A stretch of 64,000 nt of DNA from Streptomyces venezuelae. Its GTDB lineage: Bacteria > Actinomycetota > Actinomycetes > Streptomycetales > Streptomycetaceae. Made by a program: the position numbers and the translations under genes. The stretch lies in assembly GCF_008642355.1 (NCBI RefSeq), contig NZ_CP029193.1:1054001-1118000 (forward strand). Reading direction: 5' to 3'. Positions 1 through 6,961 of the stretch are shown here, in pieces; the stretch's first letter is position 1; each line of letters begins with the position of its first letter. The notes under the pieces are model-generated. The model had not been told where the DNA came from and searched no databases. It saw nothing but the letters and a program-made list of their open reading frames with translations.

Positions 1-1
1 A

Positions 2-64
2 GAGCCGATCCCTGTGTCGGAGTACCGCGGGACCGGCAGTGGCTGGAAGTACGGCAGTCCGTGA
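2..64 (+). CDS. C-terminal end of an upstream protein (partial)
   Basis: An open frame enters from the left edge and stops at a TGA whose first two bases are the last two of the GTG start of the NUDIX gene (GTGA overlap). Only about 20 codons are visible, so the protein cannot be identified. The overlap suggests a two-gene operon with the NUDIX hydrolase. Confidence 0.35.
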   Translation, partial: EPIPVSEYRGTGSGWKYGSP

Positions 65-462
65 CGGACCTGCCGTTGGTCGCGGGTGCGGTGGTGCAGC
101 ACGAGGGCGATGTGCTGCTGATCCGCCGCACCATCTCTGAGGGCAGCCTTGTCTGGCAATTCCCGGCGGGCAAGGTCGACGTGGGCGAGACGCCTCTGGA
201 AGCCGCCGCCCGGGAGGCGTTGGAGGAGGCGGGTGTCGTCGTGGAGCCGCTGGCGGTGATTGGTGAGCGGGTGCATCCGGTGACGGAGCGGCGGGTCGTG
301 TACGTCGCCTGCCGCTGGCTGTCGGGTGCCGCCGGCGTGGCGTCGCCACGTGAAGTGTCGGCGGCGGAGTGGGTGACGGTCGACGAGATGCAGGCTCGGA
401 TCCCTGGCGGCGTGTACGGGCCGGTGTGGGAATACCTGGCCGGGCCCGCTCTGCCCTCCTGA
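61..462 (+). CDS. NUDIX hydrolase
   Basis: A 133-residue protein of normal single-domain NUDIX length. The Nudix box is complete: G37, E43, then R51-E52-x-x-E55-E56-x-G58, the Mg2+-binding helix that cleaves nucleoside diphosphate-linked substrates. The substrate cannot be read from the sequence; the family cleans up oxidised nucleotides or hydrolyses NDP-sugars and ADP-ribose. The GTG start overlaps the stop of the preceding frame by four bases. It is the only clearly metabolic gene at the left edge of the element and faces the next gene convergently. Confidence 0.85.
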   Translation: MTDLPLVAGAVVQHEGDVLLIRRTISEGSLVWQFPAGKVDVGETPLEAAAREALEEAGVVVEPLAVIGERVHPVTERRVVYVACRWLSGAAGVASPREVSAAEWVTVDEMQARIPGGVYGPVWEYLAGPALPS

Positions 463-513
463 GCCGCGGCACCGCCCCCACACTCGGTCCAGGGTGCGGG
501 GGCATTGCGTTGT

Positions 514-1365
514 CTAGCCGCCGGTCGTCGGCCGCTCGTCACCCCCCTCGGGTTCGTCTGCTTGGGTTTGGTCGTCGATGGTGATGCGGACGGGTGTGCC
601 GGTGCCGTTGGTGCGGGGGTGGTCGATGATGGCCTGCACCGCCCGGGTGATCTTGTTTTGGATGTGTCCGGCGATGGCGCGGGTGACGGGGCTGTCGGTG
701 TCGCGTGTGACGTGGGCGAGGCTGATGATCGCGGCGACGAGGCTGGGGCCCGACAGCCGGACTTCGACGAAGCCGTCCTCGTCGTTGACGGCGCCGGGGA
801 TGTGGAAGTGTTCAGCGTTTCCTGCGGTCTGGACAAGGAAGGCCCAGGTGTCTCGGTGGGCTTCGAGCGTGGCGTGAGCTACGCCGGCTGCGGCTGTGAG
901 GATCTCGTCGTCGGGCATGTCCGGGTCGTAGTCGACGGGCTTGGTAAAGCCGACGACATGCTCACTGTCGGCGTCCTCGACGGGTTCCGGGGGCGGTGCC
1001 GGAGTCGGCTCTGGTGCGGACTCAGGAGCCGGCCGCGGGATCGGCGGTACCTGCTGCTCTGCGCGCGCTTTCAGCTGGCTGTCGAGGCTGTTGACGCTGC
1101 TTCGGATGGCGACGAGTTCGGTGCTGATGCGGGTGAGCGGGTCGCCGATCGTGTCACGGGTGCGGTCGAGCCCGTCGCGGATCACGGCGCGGTTTTCGGT
1201 GAGGCCGGTGGTGATGGCGGCGGTGGTGTCTTGCCGGATCTGGTCGATGGCGAGTTGCTGGTCTGCGGCCTGCTGTTTGAGGGCGGCGAGGTCTGTGCCG
1301 ATCCGTCCGAGCTGGTCGAACATCTGCCGTAGCAGGTCTGCGTTGTCGTTGCCGAAAATCGCCAT
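514..1365 (-). CDS. hypothetical protein with N-terminal coiled coil
   Basis: 283 residues. Residues about 5-100 are predicted coiled coil (heptad-rich, many Gln/Leu/Ile, from LLRQMFDQLGRIG on). A Pro/Ala/Glu linker at about 112-135 follows, then a C-terminal part of mixed composition and a disordered acidic tail. I chose the ATG at 1365 because an AGGGGGG ribosome-binding site lies just upstream; an in-frame extension to 1542 has no comparable site and atypical composition. No family recognised. It ends convergently with the NUDIX gene and is preceded by the long non-coding stretch. Confidence 0.7.
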   Translation of the reverse strand: MAIFGNDNADLLRQMFDQLGRIGTDLAALKQQAADQQLAIDQIRQDTTAAITTGLTENRAVIRDGLDRTRDTIGDPLTRISTELVAIRSSVNSLDSQLKARAEQQVPPIPRPAPESAPEPTPAPPPEPVEDADSEHVVGFTKPVDYDPDMPDDEILTAAAGVAHATLEAHRDTWAFLVQTAGNAEHFHIPGAVNDEDGFVEVRLSGPSLVAAIISLAHVTRDTDSPVTRAIAGHIQNKITRAVQAIIDHPRTNGTGTPVRITIDDQTQADEPEGGDERPTTGG

Positions 1366-2390
1366 GGGCCCCCCTGTGGTTGTCAGCTGACGTCGCCAGC
1401 GTGGGGCCCGGTTGAATGGTCGACAAGCGCGTGAACCGGTCAACAGGGGCACGTGACCGGCGCACGTGCCAGCCCGCGCTACCGCCCTCCGGCTTGGCGT
1501 CTTCGGGCCGTTCGGCCCCTGCGCCTCGCCTGTGCCGCGCACTTCGTGGGGCGCGCGTCAGACCCTACCGTCTCGGGCAAGTCGGGCGTGGTGCTGGTGA
1601 GCGGCTTGGCGGTCGACGTCTGGTACGTGCCGGCGCTGCCGTCGCGCACCCGTAACGTCGACTTCCAGCCGTCCCGCTCGACGGGGAGGAGGTGGTCGCG
1701 GACATGCCCTAATGGTTCATGTTGCAGGTCGGTGACTTTGGCACTTTCAGTTTTGCAGTTACGTCGCACGGGTCTCGGCGAGTCTCGGCAGTTCTCGTGG
1801 CGCCGGTTTTCGATGGCCGGTTCTGCGGGGCCGGTAGGTTCGTACTGCGTCACAACGTCGTCCAGTTCCGGCCATGTTGGAATACGCCGGACAGGGGCGC
1901 ACTGCGGGACTTGCAGGGCGCCGCCCGTCCCGTGGGGCGGGAAGTGTGAGGTCAGAGTGTGCAGGTCAGAACCTGGTATTGCTCTCGATGTTGGGAGCGC
2001 GTCTACCTCGTGTAGATCCGATCCTTCCGGATCTGTTGCTTAGGCCAGTGGCTTGTCCGTACTGGTCCGGTAGGTTCCCAGGAACGTGAACGACCAGGCG
2101 CTGGAACCCCCGGCCACTGAACCCGCGGGCCCTGGGTGGCGACCCCACTCTAGGGCAACAACCGTTGCCTGACCTGGGGTTTTGTTCTTGGATCCGCTTG
2201 CTGTCCGCCTTGAGGACCGGTTAGGTTCTGCCTGTCGGCCGTAGCTGGTGCTCGCCTTGTCAGCACTAGCCCAGCTCCGTCGGGTCAGAGCACGAACGCG
2301 AAACGGCCGGGCTTCCGCCCGGCCGCCGCAACCAGCAGTTCCAGCTGCTGATCAGTTCAACCCGCTCCGTATCAGAGAGAAGGCTTCACA
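1366..2390. other. about 1 kb without a convincing gene
   Basis: Frames here lack Streptomyces codon bias and good ribosome-binding sites. Base composition is locally less GC-rich, with T-rich stretches around 1735-1830 and 2160-2260. Several small inverted repeats occur: CAGGT/ACCTG near 1960, GATCCG/CGGATC near 2020, GGTTCC/GGAACC between about 2070 and 2115, GGCAAC/GTTGCC near 2155. It could hold a regulatory RNA, a cis-acting replication or transfer site, or be decayed DNA. Confidence 0.5.
2304..2325 (+). terminator. terminator-like hairpin
   Basis: Perfect 9-bp inverted repeat CGGCCGGGC / GCCCGGCCG with a TTCC loop, followed at 2333-2350 by a second hairpin (CAGCAG/CTGCTG). It sits about 65 bp upstream of the 2391 start, so it could end a transcript from the non-coding region or act as a leader structure. 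Confidence 0.5.
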
Positions 2391-2798
2391 ATGACTTTAG
2401 CGCACTCAATTGAGGCGGCATCTGCCGCGGATACCGTTCTCCCGCCTCGTCTTCGTCCGGCGCTGGTGAATGGCCAGCAGGTGTGGGTTCGCTGCGAACC
2501 TTGGTGCGTCACTGATCATGTCGCGGAGAACGAACGGTTCCTGGAGGACGTGACGCACGAGGGCGCGGCCGTGGATCTGCTGGTTCCGCGCCCGGACGGC
2601 ACCCTCCGACTGTTGGCGTCGGCGCGGGTCCTCATGTCGGATCGCGGCGGGCCGGAAGACGGACCGATGGTCGTCGTGGACTTCGAGGACGTGCAGTCCC
2701 TGTATCTGTCGCCGGATGAGGTTCAGACCGCGGCGGATCGTGTGGCCGCGTTCGAGGCGCGACTGCGAGAGCTGGGGCGTGTAGCTGCCGACGTTTGA
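2391..2798 (+). CDS. DUF6907-like small protein
   Basis: 135 residues. The middle part (WVRCEPWCVTDH, then an acidic stretch and a short beta-rich C-terminal half) matches my memory of the DUF6907 family, common in Streptomyces mobile elements and of unknown function. Cys and His residues at about 37-43 could bind a metal. The ATG follows a GAGAAGG site. It is the first of three genes on the plus strand here. Confidence 0.6.
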   Translation: MTLAHSIEAASAADTVLPPRLRPALVNGQQVWVRCEPWCVTDHVAENERFLEDVTHEGAAVDLLVPRPDGTLRLLASARVLMSDRGGPEDGPMVVVDFEDVQSLYLSPDEVQTAADRVAAFEARLRELGRVAADV

Positions 2799-2961
2799 TC
2801 GTGTGGGTCGGGGTCTTCGGGCCTCGCCCCTTCCGGCCGTCTGCGGGGTGTCTTTTCCCGTTCTGGCCAGTCGATCTCGTGCGGCTTGAGAGTGTGCCGT
2901 GCGGGGTCTTCTTGGTCCCTTGTGTTTTCTTCAATCCCCTGTGTGTACAGGAGTGTTCATC

Positions 2962-3324
2962 GTGTCTGACCAGCCCATGAGCCCGTCCCCGTCGGAGCCG
3001 GTGCTTCCTCGTCCTGCTGTGACGGTGGGGGCGCTGCGTGCCGCGGTGGATCGTCTGGATCCGGAGCAGACAGCCGCGTTCGACAGGGAGTTCGCTGCCT
3101 TTACGGCTGAGTCGGCCGCTTCTGGGAGTGGCGCGCCGGTTTCGGCGTTTCTGCGTAAGTGGGCGGTGTGGGTGGAGCGCATGCGGGTGCCGGCGACGGC
3201 GGCGCGGGTGCGTGAGCTGGAGGCTGCAATGGGTGCAGCGAAAACCGACGACGAAGCACGGGCGGTGGCGGTGGAGATGAGTGAACTGCTGCACAAGATC
3301 ACGGCTGATCTTGTCTTGCCGTGA
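2962..3324 (+). CDS. upstream (antitoxin-like) partner of a two-gene module
   Basis: 120 residues, mainly helical by composition. The GTG start at 2962 has an AGGAG site eight bases upstream. The stop overlaps the GTG of the next gene by four bases (GTGA), the arrangement of type II toxin-antitoxin pairs with the antitoxin first. No DNA-binding motif is obvious, so the antitoxin role is inferred from context only. Alternative: an unrelated small protein pair. Confidence 0.55.
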   Translation: MSDQPMSPSPSEPVLPRPAVTVGALRAAVDRLDPEQTAAFDREFAAFTAESAASGSGAPVSAFLRKWAVWVERMRVPATAARVRELEAAMGAAKTDDEARAVAVEMSELLHKITADLVLP

Positions 3325-3584
3325 CTGGCTGGGAGTTCGAGTACGACGGGCATGCGCTTGCATCGTGGTCGGCCCTGCCCGCAGAGCAGCGACTGCACCT
3401 GGATGGGATTGCGGCGCGGCTGGTCGCCGCGGCCGAGGTCAAGTATCCGGATGATCCGGAGTACGGCGACCCGGGGGTGAGCGCTCTGTTGCAGGTGGCG
3501 GAGACGCCGTGGGTGGTGTCGTATCAGCTGCACCGCCCGCGGCGGCGCGTGTACATCGTGCAGATCCTCGGGCCGTCCGCTTAG
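3321..3584 (+). CDS. RelE/ParE-like small protein (possible toxin)
   Basis: 87 residues, the size of RelE/ParE toxins. The N-terminal strand (WEFEYDGHAL), two central helices and the C-terminal basic strand pair (YQLHRPRRRVYIVQIL) fit the compact toxin fold. In that family the module controls growth by cleaving ribosome-bound mRNA or poisoning gyrase; which applies here cannot be told. Translationally coupled to the preceding gene. A similar pair lies at 5017-5582. Confidence 0.5.
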   Translation: MTGWEFEYDGHALASWSALPAEQRLHLDGIAARLVAAAEVKYPDDPEYGDPGVSALLQVAETPWVVSYQLHRPRRRVYIVQILGPSA

Positions 3585-3591
3585 CGGCTGT

Positions 3592-4122
3592 TCAGTCCTG
3601 CGGTTCCGGCAGCGTTTTGCTGTCTGGTGTATCGAGTGCGTTGCGGGCGAGCTCGGCGAACTCGGGTAGGCCCCAATTGATTGCCACCAGGTTCGAGTGG
3701 GCCTCGGCGAAGTGGCCGCCGGTGCCGCCCTCTGCGAGGTCCAGGTTGATGATGACGTTCTCCGCGCAGTGATCAATCTTCATTGCCTGGTCTGCGACGT
3801 CTGCTGGTCCTTCGACCAGCACGACGGGCACTGCTGCCCGGATTGCGGCCCACAGTCCTTCCATGCGCTCTCGGCGATGCGCTAGCTGTTCTGGCGGGGC
3901 TTCGCGGTCTCGATCGCCGAAGTAGAGGTCAGTCTCATGCCTGAACGCGGTGACGGCGGCGATGAGGTTGCTGTACGCGTCGCGTCGTCCCTGCCGGCGC
4001 CAATGGACGTGCTGGCTGCGGCCTTGCGTCCGGCCAGTGAGGTAGGCGGCCCCGAGGGTGCCGCCTGCTCCGAGGACGCCGCCAATGCCGGTGCCGAGCA
4101 GCGCTGCGAGTCCTGCATCCAC
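3592..4122 (-). CDS. membrane-anchored hypothetical protein
   Basis: 176 residues. Starts at GTG 4122 with a GAGGA site upstream. Residues about 2-27 form one Gly/Ala-rich membrane segment (LAALLGTGIGGVLGAGGTL) followed by TGR and basic residues, so the larger soluble part should be cytoplasmic. The rest is mainly helical. I have seen this Gly-rich N-terminus on many uncharacterised Streptomyces proteins. Its stop faces the RelE-like gene eight bases away. The role is unknown. Confidence 0.65.
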   Translation of the reverse strand: MDAGLAALLGTGIGGVLGAGGTLGAAYLTGRTQGRSQHVHWRRQGRRDAYSNLIAAVTAFRHETDLYFGDRDREAPPEQLAHRRERMEGLWAAIRAAVPVVLVEGPADVADQAMKIDHCAENVIINLDLAEGGTGGHFAEAHSNLVAINWGLPEFAELARNALDTPDSKTLPEPQD

Positions 4123-4150
4123 GGTGGAGTCCTCTGATCTCGACGTCGGG

Positions 4151-4417
4151 CTACCACCCGCCGCCAGCCTGCCCGTCGTCCTCATTGTCGACCATGGCCC
4201 CGACTTCCCCGCTGCCGCCGCATTCCCCGCAGTCGATGGTGGTTTCGTTCCCGTCGGCGTCCTGCACGGTGATCGTCCCGCCGGTGCAGTTACCGCAGGC
4301 GGGCACGGGTGCGTCCAGGAGCCGCCGGGTGAGGTTGAGGAGGCGGGTGTAGCGCCAGTCCTGCTCCAAGGCGGGGATGTGCTCGCGGTCGCCCCAGGCC
4401 ATGGCGACTCCGTGCAT
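4151..4417 (-). CDS. small zinc-finger protein with DnaJ-type Cys motifs
   Basis: 88 residues. Two motifs, CGNCTGG and CGECGGSG, resemble the CxxCxGxG repeats of the DnaJ cysteine-rich domain and would form one zinc site. No J domain is present. The C-terminus is acidic and Gly-rich. Such orphan half-zinc fingers are frequent in actinophage early genes, with unknown role. The start could also be the ATG at 4402. Confidence 0.6.
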   Translation of the reverse strand: MHGVAMAWGDREHIPALEQDWRYTRLLNLTRRLLDAPVPACGNCTGGTITVQDADGNETTIDCGECGGSGEVGAMVDNEDDGQAGGGW

Positions 4418-4453
4418 TGCCGCCAGGGTCCCGCGTCATAGCGGCAGTGCGCG

Positions 4454-4480
4454 ACGTCCCCTCCGGGCGGGAGGGGACGT
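4454..4480 (-). terminator. intrinsic terminator hairpin
   Basis: Perfect 11-bp inverted repeat ACGTCCCCTCC / GGAGGGGACGT with a 5-base loop, directly after the stop of the 4490-4675 membrane protein gene. Confidence 0.7.
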
Positions 4481-4489
4481 TGCTTCGAT

Positions 4490-4675
4490 CTACCGGCGGG
4501 CCGCTCCGGCTGCCACGCCGACGAGCGTGGCAGCGGTGATGATCCAGTCGGGGGTCACCCCGGCGCATCCGAGCACAATCACAATGATTGTCACGGTGAT
4601 CACGACTATGTGCCACTCATTCGCGCCGTGTGCCCACCCGTCATCGGGGGCATTCACACACTGAGGTACGGTCAC
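4490..4675 (-). CDS. small two-segment membrane protein
   Basis: 61 residues. The first 21 residues are polar. Two hydrophobic segments follow: WHIVVITVTIIVIVLG at about 22-37 and WIITAATLVGVAAGA at about 44-58. The GTG start has a strong AAGGAG site. A holin-like topology is possible by size, but nothing else supports lysis and the virion genes are not in view. It ends just before a strong terminator. Confidence 0.65.
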   Translation of the reverse strand: MTVPQCVNAPDDGWAHGANEWHIVVITVTIIVIVLGCAGVTPDWIITAATLVGVAAGAARR

Positions 4676-5016
4676 GTGCTTCTCCTTCTAGGTTCGCCTG
4701 GTTGGTGTGGCCCTCTGGTGCAGGCTGGTTGGGAAGCCGTTGTCCTGCGTCGGAGGGCTTCGGCGTTTAGCCGTGCTGTGTCCCTTCCCCTTGGAGCGGT
4801 CGGATAGCGGGGCATATGTACGGGGCGCGGTGCATGAGGGGGCGCATGGCGCCACGGCGCCCACCATTCGGACGCTTTCGTGCGCGGTTGGATATACGTC
4901 CAGTCATCGGGGCTCGGCGAGGGCGCCGTAGGTGCGAGCAGGTCCCCGACAGCGGCTGGTGGCCGCACACACGAAAGCCCCCGCGCCGGAGTGTTCCGGG
5001 CGGGGGCTCTCGCGTG
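4676..5016. other. 341 bp without a gene
   Basis: No frame here has both a ribosome-binding site and Streptomyces codon use. It holds the upstream region of the 4675 gene and, at its right end, the terminator at 4976-5008. Confidence 0.5.
4976..5008. terminator. strong (bidirectional) terminator hairpin
   Basis: AGCCCCCGC at 4976-4984 pairs with GCGGGGGCT at 5000-5008, and an inner CCGG/CCGG extends the stem. It lies just downstream of the RelE-like gene at 5017-5280. Confidence 0.8.
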
Positions 5017-5280
5017 TCAGTCGCCGTGTGGTTCGGTTATTTCGATGACTGTCACGGTAATCGTGGTGTCGTTGAGCAGGACGGTGACGACGAGCCTGCT
5101 GAGCCCCTTGATGCGCATGCGGACGGGGCTGTCCGGGACCTCGAGCCCGCGGGGTTCGGTGATCTGCTCGCACTCGTCCGGTAGCCGGTCGAAGAAGGCG
5201 ATGAGCTCGGCCTGGTCGCCTACAGGGAACCCGGCGATCTGGCGCTGGATGCTGGGCGGGACGATGAGCTCATAGGTCAC
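5017..5280 (-). CDS. RelE/ParE-like small protein (possible toxin)
   Basis: 87 residues starting with a beta strand typical of RelE-like proteins (YELIVPPSIQRQI), then two helices and C-terminal strands (LVVTVLLNDTTITVTVIEI). RelE toxins cleave mRNA in the ribosome A site and usually carry basic or aromatic residues near the C-terminus; here those are few, so activity is uncertain. The ATG overlaps the stop of the preceding gene by four bases and a strong terminator follows. Confidence 0.6.
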   Translation of the reverse strand: MTYELIVPPSIQRQIAGFPVGDQAELIAFFDRLPDECEQITEPRGLEVPDSPVRMRIKGLSRLVVTVLLNDTTITVTVIEITEPHGD

Positions 5281-5582
5281 GCCGCGTTAGTTTGCCGCTT
5301 CTGGGTGTTCTCGCGCAGCTGGTTGAGGAAGTCCGGGGTACTGCCGTCGTCGGCGTACTCGGGGGGCAGCTCGCCGCCGTGTTTCCGGGCGTATTCCAGA
5401 AGGCTGTCCAGCTTGGGGGCGGTCTCGTCGCGCCAGTGTTCGACGAACCGCTGCCAGCGGGCGAGAACGTCGGGGAGGTCCGGTAGCGGGGTGAGGTTGA
5501 CCTCGCGGAGGAACGTCTGCCGGGTGTCGGCTGCGGGGATCGCGTGGGCGATGGCGTCGATGGTCCACGGCTGGTCGCTCAT
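5277..5582 (-). CDS. upstream (antitoxin-like) partner of the RelE-like protein
   Basis: 101 residues. The N-terminal 30 residues (WTIDAIAHAIPAADTRQTFL) could form a helix-turn-helix. The centre is helical and charged and the C-terminus is flexible, as expected of an antitoxin that folds onto its toxin. Translationally coupled to 5017-5280. Two copies of an imperfect palindrome lie just upstream of its start, consistent with autoregulation. Confidence 0.55.
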   Translation of the reverse strand: MSDQPWTIDAIAHAIPAADTRQTFLREVNLTPLPDLPDVLARWQRFVEHWRDETAPKLDSLLEYARKHGGELPPEYADDGSTPDFLNQLRENTQKRQTNAA

Positions 5583-5600
5583 CGTCGTCCTCCCGGCTGG

Positions 5601-5648
5601 GGATTCGCGGATCGTGATTCAGGATGTGGATTCACGGATCGTGATTCC
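5601..5648. promoter_or_regulatory. two direct copies of an imperfect palindrome (candidate operator)
   Basis: GGATTCGCGGATCGTGATTC at 5601-5620 and GGATTCACGGATCGTGATTC at 5628-5647 differ at one base and are 27 bp apart. Each is itself an inverted repeat around GAT (GGATTCACG / CGTGATTCC). They lie about 20-65 bp upstream of the 5582 antitoxin-like start, where an autoregulatory operator would be expected. Confidence 0.6.
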
Positions 5649-5661
5649 GGCTGACAGTCGG

Positions 5662-5904
5662 ATGGTACCGCTCGGCCGGGCGGGCGGCCGGGTGACGCGG
5701 GATTTGCTGCAGCGGTGTCCGGCCGGCGCCGTCGTCGTTGCCCTGGTCATGGACGATGACGAGCTCCTCCCTCTGCTGACGTTGTCGGAGGCGCAGGGGG
5801 TGGTGGGGGTGCTGGCCGCGGTGGTGGCCGGCCAGCGGGTGGATGGGGAGGTGGCGGGCCGGCTGCTGTCGGAGCTTGCCGCCCGGGTGCCGTCGCGGGA
5901 CTAG
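5662..5904 (+). CDS. small hypothetical protein
   Basis: 80 residues from ATG 5662; ATG 5749 would give a shorter form. Mostly hydrophobic and acidic (ALVMDDDELLPLLTLSEAQG, then an Ala/Val-rich helix). The ribosome-binding site is weak, so the start is uncertain. It is divergent from the antitoxin-like gene across the double palindrome and runs against the flanking minus-strand genes. Confidence 0.4.
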   Translation: MVPLGRAGGRVTRDLLQRCPAGAVVVALVMDDDELLPLLTLSEAQGVVGVLAAVVAGQRVDGEVAGRLLSELAARVPSRD

Positions 5905-5934
5905 CGGGCGGCAGCTCCGCCTTGAGCGCTGCGG

Positions 5935-6108
5935 CTACTCGTCCCAGTCGGGCCAGTACGGGGCGCGGCCTTCCGCCTGCCGGTCGACGAGGTGCTGGCC
6001 GATGAGGCGGGCGGTGTCGGGTGAGGGTCCGGCCATGCGGCGCCCGAGGCCGTCGTCTTCTTCGTCGTCGAAGAGGGGGGTGCCGGGCAGAATCTCATCG
6101 TCGTACAT
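5935..6108 (-). CDS. small acidic protein (57 aa)
   Basis: Read directly: ATG at 6108 preceded by TAGGAGGCGATC (AGGAGG site), 57 codons, TAG stop. The product begins MYDDEILPGTPLFDDEEDDG and ends PYWPDWDE, so it is strongly acidic with a conserved-looking aromatic tail. It follows the stop of the next upstream gene by nine bases, in the same operon. No family recognised; small acidic phage proteins often act as decoys or partner-binding peptides, but nothing shows that here. Confidence 0.65.
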   Translation of the reverse strand: MYDDEILPGTPLFDDEEDDGLGRRMAGPSPDTARLIGQHLVDRQAEGRAPYWPDWDE

Positions 6109-6117
6109 GATCGCCTC

Positions 6118-6417
6118 CTAGAGGGCGTATCGGATGCGGGTGGCGAGGTGCCTGGTGTTGCTGTCGGTCAGGGTGATCGCGCTGGTCTCGGGGGTAATGC
6201 AGCAGGAGATGAACCGCACGCCGAGCGTCCGCAGGCCGCTTAGGGCGAGATCCCAATCGTTGTCGAGTTTCAGCAGCCGGACGAGAGTGGTGGTGTCGTC
6301 GGGCGTGAGGCGGATGAGGATGTGGCCGTGCGCGTTGCGTTCGACCGTGGTGTTGCCGAGTCCGGCCTGGTGCAGGAGTTCGACGAGGTCGGTGATCGGG
6401 TCTGGGGTTGGGGGCAT
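6118..6417 (-). CDS. hypothetical protein (99 aa)
   Basis: The ATG is preceded by AAAGGAG. N-terminal helix (ITDLVELLHQAGL), then alternating strands with a Thr-rich C-terminus, giving an alpha+beta fold. Residues include two adjacent Cys (FISCCIT). No family recognised. It sits between the 27-aa frame at 6474 and the acidic 57-aa gene. Confidence 0.6.
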   Translation of the reverse strand: MPPTPDPITDLVELLHQAGLGNTTVERNAHGHILIRLTPDDTTTLVRLLKLDNDWDLALSGLRTLGVRFISCCITPETSAITLTDSNTRHLATRIRYAL

Positions 6418-6473
6418 GTGTCTCCTTTACGGGGTGGTGAGGCTGCCCTGCTTGATGGGGCGTATGCCGCGGT

Positions 6474-6557
6474 TCAGGCGTGGGTGGCGCGGAGCCGCAG
6501 GGGCCGGATATTCGTGGGCTGTTCGAGTGTGGGCCGGCAGCTGAGACTGCTGCTCAT
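6474..6557 (-). CDS. possible 27-aa peptide
   Basis: ATG 6557 overlaps the TGA (6554-6556) of the frame that appears to be the true C-terminus of the 6848 gene, an ATGA junction like many others in this operon. The product is basic and Arg/Leu-rich and has no recognisable domain. It lies in the same frame as the 6848 start, so it may instead be the out-of-frame tail left by an indel. Confidence 0.3.
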   Translation of the reverse strand: MSSSLSCRPTLEQPTNIRPLRLRATHA

Positions 6558-6848
6558 CGGCTGCCTCCCGCGTATTTGTCGTTCCAGTGCGCCCGGTCGT
6601 CCGCGGCGGCTTCGGCGATCGTTGGCCCATCCCCGGTGCTGCGGCTGTCCTCCTACCGCGTCGATGGCGTCGTGCAGGATGGCGGACAGTTCATCAACGG
6701 CGGCGCGGCTCACCTCCGGGTCTGCGTCTTCGAGCTGGCCGAGGGCGTGTTGGTGGCGGGCGGCCAGGTCGGGGTCGGCGGCGATGTAGAGGTCGCGGGC
6801 CCAGGCCAGGAGGCGGCTGCGGTCGGCGGGGGCCGGGCGATCGGTCAC
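6554..6848 (-). CDS. hypothetical protein, apparent frameshift
   Basis: Starts at GTG 6848 with AAGGAG upstream and reads about 65 good codons (helical, ending ILHDAIDAV). In this frame it then becomes Arg-rich and poor in Streptomyces bias. A different frame, opening right after a TAG near 6660, reads IAEAAADDRAHWNDKYAGGS and stops at TGA 6554, which looks like a genuine C-terminus but has no start codon. A single-base indel near 6640-6665, real or from sequencing, or programmed frameshifting would join them into a protein of about 97 residues. Without a shift the first frame runs on to the stop at 6474. Confidence 0.5.
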
Positions 6849-6961
6849 GGCTGCTCCTTGCGGTCTCGGCGGATCCGGTGGATGGCCACGGCTGTTGCGA
6901 CGAAGATTGCGATCAACCAGGCGCAGGCCAGCCAGATGAGGGCGGTCAGGGCGGTGTTCAT
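6845..6961 (-). CDS. small single-span membrane protein (38 aa)
   Basis: ATG 6961 overlaps the stop of the tandem-HTH gene (ATGA), and its own TGA overlaps the GTG at 6848 (GTGA). One hydrophobic span (about residues 4-30, LTALIWLACAWLIAIFVATA) is followed by a basic tail (HRIRRDRKEQP), giving an N-out/C-in topology by the positive-inside rule. The double coupling makes it convincing despite its size. Function unknown. Confidence 0.7.
   Translation of the reverse strand: MNTALTALIWLACAWLIAIFVATAVAIHRIRRDRKEQP

Noticed and set aside
505..1332. 275-codon plus-strand frame opposite the coiled-coil gene
   Set aside because: The minus-strand gene has a strong ribosome-binding site and a coiled coil; the plus frame is a Gly/Val/Asp-rich shadow.
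1960..2160. tRNA-like cloverleaf sought in the hairpin-rich gap
   Set aside because: No TTCRA loop with matching acceptor stem found by eye; the hairpins do not fit a tRNA.
4672..4968. 98-codon minus-strand frame in the gap before the terminator
   Set aside because: Composition is Arg/Pro/Thr-rich, no ribosome-binding site, and no homology that I can recognise.
6427..6630. 67-codon minus-strand frame starting ATG 6630
   Set aside because: It has an AGGAGG-like site upstream, but the protein is Thr/Arg/Pro-rich without bias and runs across the genuine-looking C-terminus read in another frame.
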